Assembly (NCBI GenBank): GCA_036488085.1
Contig: DASXHZ010000093.1
Span: forward strand, 1 to 45,790
Direction: 5' to 3'
Length of the DNA: 45,790 nt
Source: DASXHZ01 sp036488085
GTDB lineage: Bacteria > Acidobacteriota > Thermoanaerobaculia > Gp7-AA8
Each line of letters starts with the position of its first letter. Positions within the stretch are counted from its first letter, which is position 1. Shown piece by piece: positions 1 to 8,141 of this stretch. The translations under genes were made by a program, and so were the position numbers. The notes under the pieces are model-generated. The model was given only the letters and a program-made list of their open reading frames with translations. It was not told the origin of the DNA and ran no database searches.

Positions 1-57
1 TGGGAGCCGATGTGGAGCAGACCGGATTCGAACTGCATCGGCCGCGCATCATAGAAC

Positions 58-253
58 GGGTTACGGGGTTACGAGGTGACGAGGTCGACCGAGTAACTCC
101 GTAACCTCGTAACCCGGTTCCCAACGGGTTACGGGGTTGAGAGGTGACGAGGTCGAGCGAGTAACTCCGTAACCTCGTAACCCGGTTCCCAACGGGTTGC
201 GAGGTGACGAGGTCGACCGACTAACTCCGTAACCTCGTAACCCGGTTCCCAAC
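58..253. repeat. Array of three palindromic 60-68 bp repeats
   Basis: There are three head-to-tail units, 58-125, 126-193 and 194-253; the last is 8 bp shorter. Each unit begins GGGTTACGGGG or GGGTTGCGAGG and ends CCTCGTAACCC-GGTTCCCAAC, so its two ends are complementary and can fold back. The array ends about five bases before the -10-like hexamer of thyA. The same word, in hairpin form, recurs at 29522-29579 just upstream of the LD-carboxypeptidase gene, so this is a dispersed family. Nothing else is recognised in bases 1-57. Confidence 0.85.
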
Positions 254-258
254 CCCCG

Positions 259-264
259 TACAAT
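259..264 (+). promoter_or_regulatory. -10-like hexamer directly upstream of thyA
   Basis: TACAAT matches the sigma-70 -10 consensus at five of six positions and lies 6 nt before the thyA ATG. No Shine-Dalgarno sequence precedes the ATG. Initiation at the usual distance would start the mRNA at or next to the A of the ATG, giving a leaderless transcript. No convincing -35 box is visible; the upstream DNA is the repeat array. Confidence 0.45.
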
Positions 265-270
265 TCCCAA

Positions 271-1065
271 ATGCAGCAATACCTCTCCCTGATCAAAACC
301 ATCCTCGATCACGGGACCCCGAAGTCGGACCGGACGGGCACCGGGACGCTGTCGATTTTCGGGCACCAACTGCGGTTCGATTTGCGGGCGGGGTTTCCGC
401 TCGTGACGACCAAGAAGGTGCATCTCCGGTCGATCATCGTCGAGCTGCTGTGGTTCTTGCGCGGCGATACGAACGTGAAGTTCCTGCGCGAGAACGGCGT
501 CACGATCTGGGACGAATGGGCGGACGCGAACGGCGAGCTCGGGCCGGTGTACGGCTACCAGTGGCGTAACTGGCCGGCGCCGGACGGGCGGCACATCGAC
601 CAGATCAGCCGCGTCCTCGCCGATATCAAGACGAATCCCGACTCCCGCCGGCACCTCGTCAGCGCCTGGAACGTCGCCGATCTCGACAAGATGGCGCTCC
701 AGCCGTGTCACGCGCTCTTCCAGTTCTACGTCGCGAACGGAAAGCTTTCCTGCCAGATGTACCAGCGCAGCGCCGACGTCTTCCTCGGCGTGCCCTTCAA
801 CATTGCCTCATACGCGCTGCTGACGATGATGATGGCGCAGGTGTGCGGCCTCGAGCCGGGCGATTTCATCCACACCTTCGGCGACGTCCATCTCTACTCC
901 AACCATCTCGATCAGGCGCGGCTGCAGATCGAACGCGACCCACGGCCGCTACCGGTGATGAAGATCAATCCGGATGTCCAGTCGATCTTCGATTTCAAAC
1001 TCGGCGACTTCACGCTCGAGAACTACGACCCGCATCCCGGCATCAAGGCGCCGATCGCCGTATGA
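271..1065 (+). CDS. thyA: Thymidylate synthase
   Basis: Folate-dependent thymidylate synthase of 264 residues, the length of the classic E. coli-type enzyme. It converts dUMP and methylene-tetrahydrofolate to dTMP and dihydrofolate in the cytoplasm. The nucleophile is Cys146 in the motif LQPCHALFQF, followed by the dUMP-binding RSADVFLGVPFNIASYA stretch and FGDVHLYSNH. The dihydrofolate product is recycled by the next gene, folA, whose ATG overlaps the thyA stop by 4 nt (ATGA), so the two are translationally coupled. The ATG at 271 lacks a Shine-Dalgarno site and is preceded by a -10-like TACAAT, suggesting leaderless initiation. This family is well conserved and the assignment is secure. Confidence 0.98.
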   Translation: MQQYLSLIKTILDHGTPKSDRTGTGTLSIFGHQLRFDLRAGFPLVTTKKVHLRSIIVELLWFLRGDTNVKFLRENGVTIWDEWADANGELGPVYGYQWRNWPAPDGRHIDQISRVLADIKTNPDSRRHLVSAWNVADLDKMALQPCHALFQFYVANGKLSCQMYQRSADVFLGVPFNIASYALLTMMMAQVCGLEPGDFIHTFGDVHLYSNHLDQARLQIERDPRPLPVMKINPDVQSIFDFKLGDFTLENYDPHPGIKAPIAV

Positions 1066-1601
1066 GGCTGTCGATCATCGTCGCCGTCGCCACGAACGGC
1101 GTTATCGGCCGCGACAACAAGCTCCCGTGGCGCCTTTCGACGGACCTGAAGCACTTCAAGGCGCTGACGAGCGGTCACGCCGTGATCATGGGCCGCAAGA
1201 CGTTCGACGAGATCGGCCGGAAGCCGCTGCCGAATCGCACGAACATCATCGTCAGCCGCAGCAGCGCGGCGCCGGCAGTCACGCCGGCGGTCGTCTTCGC
1301 ATCGTCGATCGATGAGGCCCTCAAGAAGATCCCGCCCACCGACGAAGAAGCCTTCATCATCGGCGGCGCGGAGATCATCCGCCAGACGATGGCGCTCGCC
1401 GAGCGGATGTACGTCACCCAGGTGCACGCCGAAGTCGCCGGCGACACGTTCATGCCGGAGTTCGACGACGTCAATGAATGGCACCTGGTCGACCGCGAGG
1501 ACTTCGAGGCGGACGAAAAGAACGACTATCCTTTCTCGTTCCTGACCTACGACCGCGTCGCGGCGCACGAAGAGACGGCCGGATACGACGAACAGGGGTA
1601 G
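1062..1601 (+). CDS. folA: Dihydrofolate reductase
   Basis: Chromosomal type I dihydrofolate reductase, 179 residues. It reduces dihydrofolate to tetrahydrofolate with NADPH and so regenerates the cofactor consumed by ThyA. The N-terminus shows the hallmark GVIGRDNKLPWRLSTDLKHF, with the substrate-binding acidic residue Asp28 and Trp23. The NADPH-binding VIMGRKTFDEIG follows, and IIGGAEI lies near residue 105. The start at 1062 overlaps the thyA stop (ATGA). A longer in-frame reading upstream is out of frame with thyA and has no DHFR homology. The thyA-folA pair is a common operon. Confidence 0.97.
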   Translation: MRLSIIVAVATNGVIGRDNKLPWRLSTDLKHFKALTSGHAVIMGRKTFDEIGRKPLPNRTNIIVSRSSAAPAVTPAVVFASSIDEALKKIPPTDEEAFIIGGAEIIRQTMALAERMYVTQVHAEVAGDTFMPEFDDVNEWHLVDREDFEADEKNDYPFSFLTYDRVAAHEETAGYDEQG

Positions 1602-1642
1602 GCGCGCTTCATGCTGCGCTCGCTTACCCAGCGGAGGTGCAC

Positions 1643-1933
1643 ATGAGAACGCTCGCCATATCGATCCTTACCGCGGCCACGCTGGCCGCATGTCAGCAGA
1701 CGACGCAGTCCAACACCACAGTAGGCAGCACCGGTACCGTCAAGACGAGCACCACGACCGACACCGTCAACGTGCCGGCGGTCGAGGTCGACACGGCCAA
1801 GACGGAGCACGCCAAAGAGGATCTCAAGCAGGCCGGCCAAACCGCGAAGGAAGACCTCAGGAAGGCCGCCGCCGCGACCGGAACCGCGCTCGAAAAGGCG
1901 GGGAAGAAGCTGCAAGAGAAAGCGAAGCACTAG
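1643..1933 (+). CDS. Small Ala/Lys-rich lipoprotein
   Basis: A 96-residue predicted lipoprotein. The N-terminus MRTLAISILTAATLAAC is a short type II signal peptide with a lipobox (LAAC), so Cys17 would be lipidated. The mature part is Thr-rich for about 30 residues. It then becomes an amphipathic, Ala/Lys-rich helix with repeated AKEDL(K/R)(Q/K)A units, probably a coiled coil. A GGAGG site at 1633-1637 sits 5 nt before the ATG. The repeated helical segment resembles small envelope proteins of the YtxH or late-embryogenesis-like type, but no specific family can be named. The function is unknown, and its link to folA upstream is only proximity. Confidence 0.8.
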   Translation: MRTLAISILTAATLAACQQTTQSNTTVGSTGTVKTSTTTDTVNVPAVEVDTAKTEHAKEDLKQAGQTAKEDLRKAAAATGTALEKAGKKLQEKAKH

Positions 1934-1992
1934 AGCTGCCCGTGTGGCGCGGGCCATGCGCCGAACGAAGAGTCAGTTAACATCCGCGCCGC

Positions 1993-3201
1993 TTGTACCT
2001 GCGGCTGCTGCGCGAGAATCGCGATTTCCGTCTGCTCTACATCGGGACGCTGATCTCGCTCGGCGGTGACTGGTTCCTCACCGTCGCGCTGCTCGATCTC
2101 GTTCTCTCGCTGACCGGCTCGGCGACGCTCGCGTCGTTGATGCTCCTCTGCCAGACGCTCCCGATTTTCTTCTTCACGCCGATCGCGGGACACGTCGTCG
2201 ACAAGGTCGACCGGCGCAAGCTGATGATCCTCGTCGACGTGTTGCGCACCGGCGCGTGCCTACTCCCGCTGCTGGCGCGGACGCCCGCGACGCTCCCGTT
2301 CGCTTACCTCGGCGTGGTGCTGATCTCGATCGGCTCGTCCTATTTCGAGCCGGCCTCGCAGGCGGCGCTGCCGAACATCGTCGCCTCTGAGGATCTCTTG
2401 CCGGCGAATGTGCTGATGGGATCGACGTGGGGAACGATGCTCGCCGTCGGCGCCGCGGTCGGCGGCCTCGTGACGATGAAGCTCGGGCGCGACCTCTCGT
2501 TCGTCATCGATGCCGCAAGCTTCCTCGTCTCCGCGCTCGTTCTCTGGCGGATGCGGGCTCGCTTCTCGGAAAAGCGTTCGCCACTTCACGAGCATCCGCC
2601 GCTCGTCGAGTCGATGCGTGAGACCGGCCGCTACGCGAAGACGCATCCGCGAGTCCTGGCGCTGCTCGTCGTGAAGGGCGGCTACGGCACCGGCGCGGGC
2701 GTCATCGCGATGCTCAGCATCTTCGGGAAGGAGGTCTTCCACGCCGGCGCCATGGGCATTGGACTTCTGTACGCGTCCCGCGGCCTCGGCGCGCTGGTCG
2801 GTCCGTTCCTCGTGCGGGTCATCGCAAAGACCGACGAGGCGCAGTACCGCGCCATCACGTTCGCCGTGTTGGTATTCGCTCTCGGGTACGCCGGTCTGGG
2901 CCTGGCGCCGACGCTCACGTTCGGCCTCGTGGCGATCTTTTTCGCACACCTCGGCGGCGGCATCGCCTGGCAGGTGTCGAGCTACGGTCTGCAGCCGGAG
3001 AGCGACGACTGGATCCGTGGCCGAGTCTTCAGCGCGGACTACGGCATCATGACGCTGACCATGGCGCTCTCGAGCCTCCTCGCCGGCGTTCTCTCCGACC
3101 GCATCGGACCTTCGATCACGACCGTCGGCCTCGCATCGGTCTGCGTTGTGTTCTCGGTCGTATGGGGATTCGCTACCTGGCGGCTGTGGGGTCATCCATA
3201 G
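1993..3201 (+). CDS. MFS transporter (EntS/MFS_3-like)
   Basis: A 402-residue integral membrane protein with about 12 hydrophobic helices, typical of the major facilitator superfamily. The N-terminus LLRENRDFRLLYIGTLIS and the loop GHVVDKVDRRKLMI after TM2 match the MFS_3 (EntS-like) subgroup, which includes efflux permeases. The substrate cannot be deduced. The start is a TTG at 1993; no ATG or GTG lies nearby, and a -10-like TAACAT at 1978-1983 sits 9 nt upstream, so the message may have almost no leader. The 3' end overlaps the 3' end of the convergent TMEM175-type gene by 29 bp. Confidence 0.87.
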   Translation: MYLRLLRENRDFRLLYIGTLISLGGDWFLTVALLDLVLSLTGSATLASLMLLCQTLPIFFFTPIAGHVVDKVDRRKLMILVDVLRTGACLLPLLARTPATLPFAYLGVVLISIGSSYFEPASQAALPNIVASEDLLPANVLMGSTWGTMLAVGAAVGGLVTMKLGRDLSFVIDAASFLVSALVLWRMRARFSEKRSPLHEHPPLVESMRETGRYAKTHPRVLALLVVKGGYGTGAGVIAMLSIFGKEVFHAGAMGIGLLYASRGLGALVGPFLVRVIAKTDEAQYRAITFAVLVFALGYAGLGLAPTLTFGLVAIFFAHLGGGIAWQVSSYGLQPESDDWIRGRVFSADYGIMTLTMALSSLLAGVLSDRIGPSITTVGLASVCVVFSVVWGFATWRLWGHP

Positions 3202-3862
3202 ACGCCTCCACTTCGCGGCGCTGCGAGCCGCGGGTGGTGCCGAGGTACCACGACACGAAGCCGGTTAAGAAGTAGATGTAGCCGGCGATTCCGACGAGGT
3301 GGTCCGGCAGCATCAGGGCGAGGAGAATCGACGCCACGCCGATCGCCACGTTTCCCGCAAACATCAGAACGTGCGTCTGCGTGTCGTGCTGCTCGACCGC
3401 GTTCAGCTCGAGCTCGTCGCGCTTCTTCAGAGCATGCGAGTAGAGGAGCGTGTAGATGAAGAAGATGCCTGCGAAGCCGAGGCCGTAGATCGTGAAGAGC
3501 ACGCGGGCCTCGTGCGGTCCGTATCCGCGGTGGCCGGCGAACGAAGCGAACACGAACTTGAGCGGATAGACGTAGAACAGCACCAGGAACAAGAGGAACG
3601 TGTTCATCCAGATGGTGAACTCGTCGTGCAGCCCGTACCGGCGGAAGTAGGTGTAGTGCGCGTGCCAGATCCAGATGAGGATCGCGAAACAGAGCGCAAA
3701 GGCCGGGAAGTCTTGCATCGCGGCGATCAGCTCGGCGTAGGTCTTCGGGACCTCGAGGGAGACGACGATGAGCGTCAGCGCGAAGCCGAACACGACGTCG
3801 CTAAACGCCTCCAGCCGCGACACTTCGTGCGCTCGATTGCGGAAGGGTACGCGTTGTGGCAT
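3173..3862 (-). CDS. TMEM175-family (DUF1211) potassium channel-like protein
   Basis: A 229-residue protein with about six hydrophobic helices. The first helix carries RLEAFSDVVFGFALTL, with the R...FSD signature (Arg16, Phe20-Ser21-Asp22) of the TMEM175/DUF1211 family. Bacterial members form tetrameric, weakly K+-selective leak channels in the inner membrane. The length fits a single-repeat bacterial protomer. It is transcribed alone and convergent with the MFS gene, with the last eight codons antisense to the last codons of that gene. The start ATG at 3862 is the first methionine before the conserved helix. The family assignment is strong; ion selectivity is inferred. Confidence 0.9.
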   Translation of the reverse strand: MPQRVPFRNRAHEVSRLEAFSDVVFGFALTLIVVSLEVPKTYAELIAAMQDFPAFALCFAILIWIWHAHYTYFRRYGLHDEFTIWMNTFLLFLVLFYVYPLKFVFASFAGHRGYGPHEARVLFTIYGLGFAGIFFIYTLLYSHALKKRDELELNAVEQHDTQTHVLMFAGNVAIGVASILLALMLPDHLVGIAGYIYFLTGFVSWYLGTTRGSQRREVEASMDDPTAAR

Positions 3863-3888
3863 CGCACGATTTTACGCGGTGTTCCGTG

Positions 3889-3897
3889 TGCTAGAGT
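3889..3897 (+). promoter_or_regulatory. Extended -10 motif (TGC-TAGAGT) before the gamma-CA gene
   Basis: TGC-TAGAGT matches the extended -10 pattern TGN-TANNNT and lies 8 nt upstream of the ATG at 3906. There is no Shine-Dalgarno site between them, so the transcript would start at or near the start codon. The same extended motif occurs before rnpB, trpS, the LD-carboxypeptidase gene and the DUF4388 gene in this window. Confidence 0.45.
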
Positions 3898-3905
3898 CGC
3901 GCGCC

Positions 3906-4418
3906 ATGGGTGTCGTGCAGTTTGATGGCAAAACACCGCGCCTCGGCGAGAAGGTATTCGTCGCCGACACCGCGCGCGTGATCGGCGACGTCGAGATCGG
4001 CAACGACTGTTCGATCTGGTTCGGAGCCGTTCTCCGCGGTGACATGCACTTCATCCGCATCGGCTCGCGGACGAACATCCAGGACAACACCGTCATCCAC
4101 GTCACGACCGGAACGCATCCAACGGTGATTGCGGAAGAGGTGACCATCGGCCACGCCGCGATCGTGCATGGCTGCACGGTCAAGCGCGGCGCGCTGATCG
4201 GGATGGGCTCGCGCATCCTCGACGGCGCCGTCGTCGGCGAGTCGGCGCTGGTCGGTGCCGGCGCGCTGGTCTCCGAGGGGATGCACATCCCGCCGCGGAC
4301 GCTCGCCATCGGAGTTCCGGCGCGCGTGAAGCGCGAGCTGACGGACGAAGAGGTGCAGCGCCTGGAGTTCTCGTGGCGGCACTACGTCGAATACAAGGAC
4401 AAGTACCTTCGGGCATGA
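3906..4418 (+). CDS. Gamma-carbonic anhydrase-like hexapeptide-repeat protein
   Basis: A 170-residue left-handed beta-helix protein with repeated hexapeptides ([LIV]-G-x4), as in IGDVEIGNDCSIWFGAVLRGD. It belongs to the YrdA/PaaY/gamma-class carbonic anhydrase group, which forms trimers with metal between subunits. The three expected zinc ligands are present: His65 (VIHV), His83 and His88 (GHAAIVHG). A carbonic anhydrase activity is therefore possible, though many homologues are uncharacterised. The ATG at 3906 is chosen because the beta-helix begins right after it and a -10-like motif precedes it. The stop overlaps the aspS start by 4 nt (ATGA). Confidence 0.92.
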   Translation: MGVVQFDGKTPRLGEKVFVADTARVIGDVEIGNDCSIWFGAVLRGDMHFIRIGSRTNIQDNTVIHVTTGTHPTVIAEEVTIGHAAIVHGCTVKRGALIGMGSRILDGAVVGESALVGAGALVSEGMHIPPRTLAIGVPARVKRELTDEEVQRLEFSWRHYVEYKDKYLRA

Positions 4419-6154
4419 GTCGTCAATTTGCTGGAACCTTGCGCGCCGCGAATGCTGGCGAGTCGATCACCCTCAAGGGTTGGGTGCAGAAGCAGCGCGA
4501 CTTCGGGGAGCTGATCTTCGTCGACGTCCGCGATCGCAGCGGCATCTGTCAGGTGGTCGTCGACCGGGAGCGCGGTGCGGGCGATGAGCTGAACGCGATC
4601 GCGAAGGAGCTGCGCTCCGAGTTTGTCGTGCAGATCGACGGCAAGGTCGAGATGCGCGCGGAGGCACAACGCAATCCGAAGATCGCGACTGGTGACGTCG
4701 AACTGGTGGCAACGAAGATCGAAGTGCTGAGCAAGTCGGCTCCGCCGCCGTTCCCGATTGAAGACGACACCGATGCCGCCGAAGAGCTGCGGCTGAAGTA
4801 CCGCTACCTCGACCTGCGGCGGCCGTCGCTCACGAACAACCTCATACTCCGGCACAAGGTCGCATTCGCGGTTCGCGACTTCATGAACCGCAATGGCTTC
4901 CTCGAGATCGAGACGCCGATGCTGACGAAGTCGACGCCCGAGGGGGCGCGCGACTACCTCGTACCGAGCCGCGTGCACAACGGCAACTTCTACGCGCTCC
5001 CGCAATCGCCGCAGATCTTCAAACAACTCTGCATGGTGGCGGGACTGGAGCGCTACTTCCAGATCGCGCGCTGCTTCCGCGACGAGGACCTTCGCCGCGA
5101 CCGGCAGCCGGAGTTCACGCAGGTCGATATCGAAGCGTCATTCATCGATGAGGAGTTCGTTTTCGACCTGATCGAGCGCATGTTCGCGGAGGTCTTCCCG
5201 CTCGCGAACATCCACCCGCCTGCGAAGTTCCCGCGGATCACGTGGACGGAGTCGATGAACCGCTTCGGCATCGACCGGCCGGACACGCGGTTCGGGATGG
5301 AGCTGGTCGACATCACCGATGTCGCCAAGACGATCGAATTCGACATTTTCAAGGCCGCGGCGGCTATCCGCGCGATCGTGGTTCCTGGCGGTGCCTCGTT
5401 CTCACGCAAGCGGCTCGACGACATCGTCGCGGCCGCGAAGTCGCGCGGCGCGACGCTGGCGTGGATCAAGTTCGACGCGCAAGGCTCCTCGTCGATCAAG
5501 AAGTTCGTGACCGATCCCGGAGTCTTTCGCAACGCCCTCGGCGCGAACGAGAATGACCTCGCGCTCATCGTTGCAGGTACGCAGTGGGGGAGCGCCGAAG
5601 TCCTCGGCGACCTACGGCTCAAGATTGCGGCCGAGGAGAAGCTCATCCCCACGGAGCGCTTCGACTTCCTCTGGGTCACCGACTTCCCGCTCTTCGAGTG
5701 GGACGAGGAGACGCAGCGCTACTTTGCGCGGCATCACCCCTTCACTTCACCCGCGCTCGCCGACATCGACAAGCTCGAGAACGATCAGGGGAACACCTAC
5801 GCGCGCGCATACGACGTCGTCATGAACGGCCTCGAGCTCGGCGGCGGATCGATCCGCATCAACCAGTCCGAGGTCCAGTCGCGCATGTTCCGCGCCCTCG
5901 GGATCAGTGACGAGGACGCGCAGGCGCGCTTCGGCCACCTCCTCGAGGCGTTCCGTTACGGAGCACCGCCGCACGGCGGCGTCGCCCTCGGCCTCGACCG
6001 CATCGTGATGCTGATGGCCCGCGGCGAGTCGCTCCGCGAAGTCATCGCCTATCCGAAGACCTCCCGCGCCCAAGACCTGATGAGCGATGCCCCGTCGCCT
6101 GTCGACGACCGCCAGCTCGCCGAGCTCGGGATCGCTTTGCGCGCGAAGCCGTGA
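4415..6154 (+). CDS. aspS: Aspartyl-tRNA synthetase
   Basis: Class II aminoacyl-tRNA synthetase of the bacterial type, 579 residues. It has an N-terminal OB-fold anticodon-binding domain (GWVQKQRDFGELIFVDVRDRSG) and a split catalytic core. Motif 2 reads ARCFRDEDLRRDRQPEFTQVD, and motif 3 lies near the end (GVALGLDRIVMLM). A GAD insert lies at about residues 300-415. It charges tRNA-Asp in the cytoplasm. Whether it also charges tRNA-Asn cannot be told from the sequence, and no gatCAB genes are visible here. The ATG at 4415 overlaps the stop of the preceding gene. A longer reading from 4373 is possible but lies inside that gene. The stop overlaps the aroB GTG. Confidence 0.98.
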   Translation: MSRQFAGTLRAANAGESITLKGWVQKQRDFGELIFVDVRDRSGICQVVVDRERGAGDELNAIAKELRSEFVVQIDGKVEMRAEAQRNPKIATGDVELVATKIEVLSKSAPPPFPIEDDTDAAEELRLKYRYLDLRRPSLTNNLILRHKVAFAVRDFMNRNGFLEIETPMLTKSTPEGARDYLVPSRVHNGNFYALPQSPQIFKQLCMVAGLERYFQIARCFRDEDLRRDRQPEFTQVDIEASFIDEEFVFDLIERMFAEVFPLANIHPPAKFPRITWTESMNRFGIDRPDTRFGMELVDITDVAKTIEFDIFKAAAAIRAIVVPGGASFSRKRLDDIVAAAKSRGATLAWIKFDAQGSSSIKKFVTDPGVFRNALGANENDLALIVAGTQWGSAEVLGDLRLKIAAEEKLIPTERFDFLWVTDFPLFEWDEETQRYFARHHPFTSPALADIDKLENDQGNTYARAYDVVMNGLELGGGSIRINQSEVQSRMFRALGISDEDAQARFGHLLEAFRYGAPPHGGVALGLDRIVMLMARGESLREVIAYPKTSRAQDLMSDAPSPVDDRQLAELGIALRAKP

Positions 6155-7179
6155 TCATCGAGACGAAGCACTATCCCATCTACATCGATCGCGATCTGAT
6201 CGATCGCACCGGCTCGATCGTGCGGACGCGCGGGAAGGTTTTCGTCGTCACGTCGCATGCGCTACGCGAGCATTTCGCGGATCGCGTTGCGGCGTCGTTC
6301 GAGCCGGTGGCGGACGTCATCGCGATCGAGGAAGGGGAGTCGCGGAAGACGCTGGGGACCGCGAACGGGATCGTGACGCATCTGCTCGACCGCGGCGCGA
6401 AACGCGACTCGACGCTCGTCGGGGTTGGCGGGGGAATGATCGGCGACACCGCCGGCTTCGCCGCCGCGATCTTCCTCCGCGGTATCGACCTCGTGCACGT
6501 CCCGACCACCCTGCTGGCGCAAGTCGACAGCTCGATCGGCGGCAAGACGGCGGTGAATCACGCGCGCGGGAAAAACCTGATCGGCGCGTTCCATCCTCCG
6601 AGCGCCGTCGTCATCGATCCGGCTGTGCTGCATTCGCTTCCGGAGCGCGAGCGCGTGAGCGGTCTCTATGAGGCGCTGAAAGGCGGCGTGATCGCCGATC
6701 TGACGCTCTTCGAGATGTTCGAACACCCCATCGGAGACCTCGACGACCTGATCGAGCGCGCCATCCGCGTGAAGGTGAACATCGTCGACGCCGACGAGCG
6801 CGAGGCCGATCTGCGTCGGCTGCTCAACTACGGCCACACGATCGCGCACGGCATCGAGAACGCCATGAATTACGAGGGGATCACGCACGGCGAGGCCGTG
6901 GCGTGGGGGATGGTCGGCGCGAACGCGATCGCGGTTCGGCGCGGCATCCTGCCGGCCGGCGTCAGCGCCCGCATCGAACGCGCGATTCTTGCACTCGCAC
7001 CTCGGCGTGTTCCGCGCGGCATCGACGCTCACGCGATCCTCGCCGCGACGGAGCATGACAAGAAAAACACCGGCAGCACGCGAGTGATGGTGCTGCCGCG
7101 TGCGATCGGCGCTTGCGAGATCGTGAGCGAGGTCGCCGAGGAGGAGATCGCATATGGCATCCACGCCGTTCTCGCTTGA
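6151..7179 (+). CDS. aroB: 3-dehydroquinate synthase
   Basis: Second enzyme of the shikimate pathway. It converts DAHP to 3-dehydroquinate using NAD+ and a divalent metal. At 342 residues it is typical of AroB. The nucleotide-binding GVGGGMIGDTAGF lies near residue 92, followed by HVPTTLLAQVDSSIGGKTAVNH. The metal ligands are in LYEALKGG, NYGHTIAHG and THGEAVAWGM. Translation starts at GTG 6151, overlapping the aspS TGA (GTGA), so it is coupled to aspS. The 3' end overlaps the next gene by 26 bp. Confidence 0.97.
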   Translation: MIIETKHYPIYIDRDLIDRTGSIVRTRGKVFVVTSHALREHFADRVAASFEPVADVIAIEEGESRKTLGTANGIVTHLLDRGAKRDSTLVGVGGGMIGDTAGFAAAIFLRGIDLVHVPTTLLAQVDSSIGGKTAVNHARGKNLIGAFHPPSAVVIDPAVLHSLPERERVSGLYEALKGGVIADLTLFEMFEHPIGDLDDLIERAIRVKVNIVDADEREADLRRLLNYGHTIAHGIENAMNYEGITHGEAVAWGMVGANAIAVRRGILPAGVSARIERAILALAPRRVPRGIDAHAILAATEHDKKNTGSTRVMVLPRAIGACEIVSEVAEEEIAYGIHAVLA

Positions 7180-7735
7180 CCCGAAATCGAGCGCGCTCGT
7201 CTTGATCGACCTGCAGCGCGGGATCGTGGCGCGCGACACGAAGCCGTACACCGCGACGCAAGTGGTGGAGCGTGCGTCTCGACTGACGAAGCGCTTTCGA
7301 GAGGCGGGCGCGCTGATCGTGTTGGTCCATGTCGCCTTCGCCGCCGATTTCGCCGACCGTTTGAACCCGGCGGCCGATTCGCCGACGCCTGCGACTCCGC
7401 TTCCTCCCGAGTGGTCCGAGATCGTTCCCGACCTCGGCAGCGACTCGCGCGACGTCATCATCACGAAGCGCAACTGGGGCGCGTTCTATGGCACCGCGCT
7501 CGATCAGCAGCTCCGAAGACGCCAGATCCGAACGATCGTGCTCGGCGGGATCGCGACGAACATGGGCGTCGAATCGACGGCCCGCGACGCGTACGAGCGC
7601 GGCTACGAGCAGGTGTTCGTGGAGGATGCGTGCTCGACGTTCAGCGAGGAGATGCACGCGTTCACGTTCAAGAACATCTTCCCGAGGATTGGCAGGGTGC
7701 GCTCGACCGAGGAAGTGCTCGCCGCGCTCGGGTGA
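7154..7735 (+). CDS. Isochorismatase-fold protein lacking the catalytic Cys (YecD-like)
   Basis: A 193-residue cysteine-hydrolase (isochorismatase) superfamily protein. The Asp (Asp19 in LVLIDLQRG) and Lys (Lys105 in ITKRNWGAFYGT) of the usual Asp-Lys-Cys triad are present. The nucleophile position in GGIATNMGVESTARDA is Gly138. E. coli YecD has a similar TNIGVESTAR motif, so this is a recognised Cys-less branch and not obviously a broken gene. A thiol-ester hydrolase activity is unlikely. An isochorismatase-type vinyl-ether hydrolysis or a non-catalytic role is possible. A GAGGAG site at 7141-7146 inside aroB supports the ATG at 7154. Confidence 0.9.
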   Translation: MASTPFSLDPKSSALVLIDLQRGIVARDTKPYTATQVVERASRLTKRFREAGALIVLVHVAFAADFADRLNPAADSPTPATPLPPEWSEIVPDLGSDSRDVIITKRNWGAFYGTALDQQLRRRQIRTIVLGGIATNMGVESTARDAYERGYEQVFVEDACSTFSEEMHAFTFKNIFPRIGRVRSTEEVLAALG

Positions 7736-7738
7736 AAG

Positions 7739-7768
7739 GGCGCGGGCTTGGAAGCCCGCGCCACACGT
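7739..7768. repeat. REP-like hairpin with GTGG head
   Basis: Eleven complementary base pairs (GGCGCGGGCTT at 7739-7749 and AAGCCCGCGCC at 7752-7762) around two bases, followed by ACACG. Read on the minus strand this is GTGTGG followed by a palindrome, the REP-like layout described in the findings. It lies between two convergent genes (stops at 7735 and 7773) and could also terminate both transcripts. Confidence 0.75.
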
Positions 7769-7772
7769 GGGA

Positions 7773-7997
7773 TTACTTCCTAGCAGTTGCCTTCTTGCAC
7801 GAGTTGTTGGCGTGCGTCGGGCAGGTGTGAGTCTCGCTCGTGCACTTCTTCGTGCAGTTCGGGTCCTTCTTCTGGCATTCGGCCGCTGACATCTTGTCGC
7901 AGCTCTTACCTTCGGCAGGCTTGGAAGTGTTGTCAGCGAACGCGCTCATCGAGACCGCGAGCAGGCCCGCGATGGCGAGCGCAGAGATTCTCTTCAT
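7773..7997 (-). CDS. Small secreted cysteine-rich protein
   Basis: A 74-residue exported protein. MKRISALAIAGLLAVSMSAFA is a clear Sec signal peptide. The mature part, about 53 residues, is Lys-rich and holds six cysteines, enough for three disulfides or a metal site. A GAGGAG Shine-Dalgarno lies a few bases before the ATG at 7997. No family is recognised. It stands next to another small exported Cys-containing protein on the same strand, but no shared function can be claimed. Confidence 0.8.
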   Translation of the reverse strand: MKRISALAIAGLLAVSMSAFADNTSKPAEGKSCDKMSAAECQKKDPNCTKKCTSETHTCPTHANNSCKKATARK

Positions 7998-8029
7998 GAT
8001 GTTCTCCTCATGTGCAGTTCAACCAATGG

Positions 8030-8113
8030 TGGAGGGGCGGACGCCCTCGTCCGCCCGCCGCGCGTCAGCGCGGCTGTCGCCGCGCAGGCGGACGGGGGCG
8101 TCCGCCTCTCCAA
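8030..8113. repeat. Inverted pair of GGAG-headed palindromic repeats
   Basis: The left arm, 8030-8056, reads TGGAGG plus the palindrome GGCGGACG-ccct-CGTCCGCC. The right arm, 8087-8113, is the same in reverse complement (TTGGAGAGGCGGACGCC...). The 30 bp between them is GC-rich with short GCGCG palindromes. Related arms form a cluster at 17238-17571. The element fills the gap between two minus-strand genes. Confidence 0.85.
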
Positions 8114-8141
8114 GAGGCGTGGTGAGGATGCGCTTCGGGTA

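Noticed and set aside
3..104. 3' end of a gene entering from the left edge
   Set aside because: A frame from base 3 to TAA at 102-104 is open, but it is only 34 codons, half of it repeat-encoded, with no recognisable motif.
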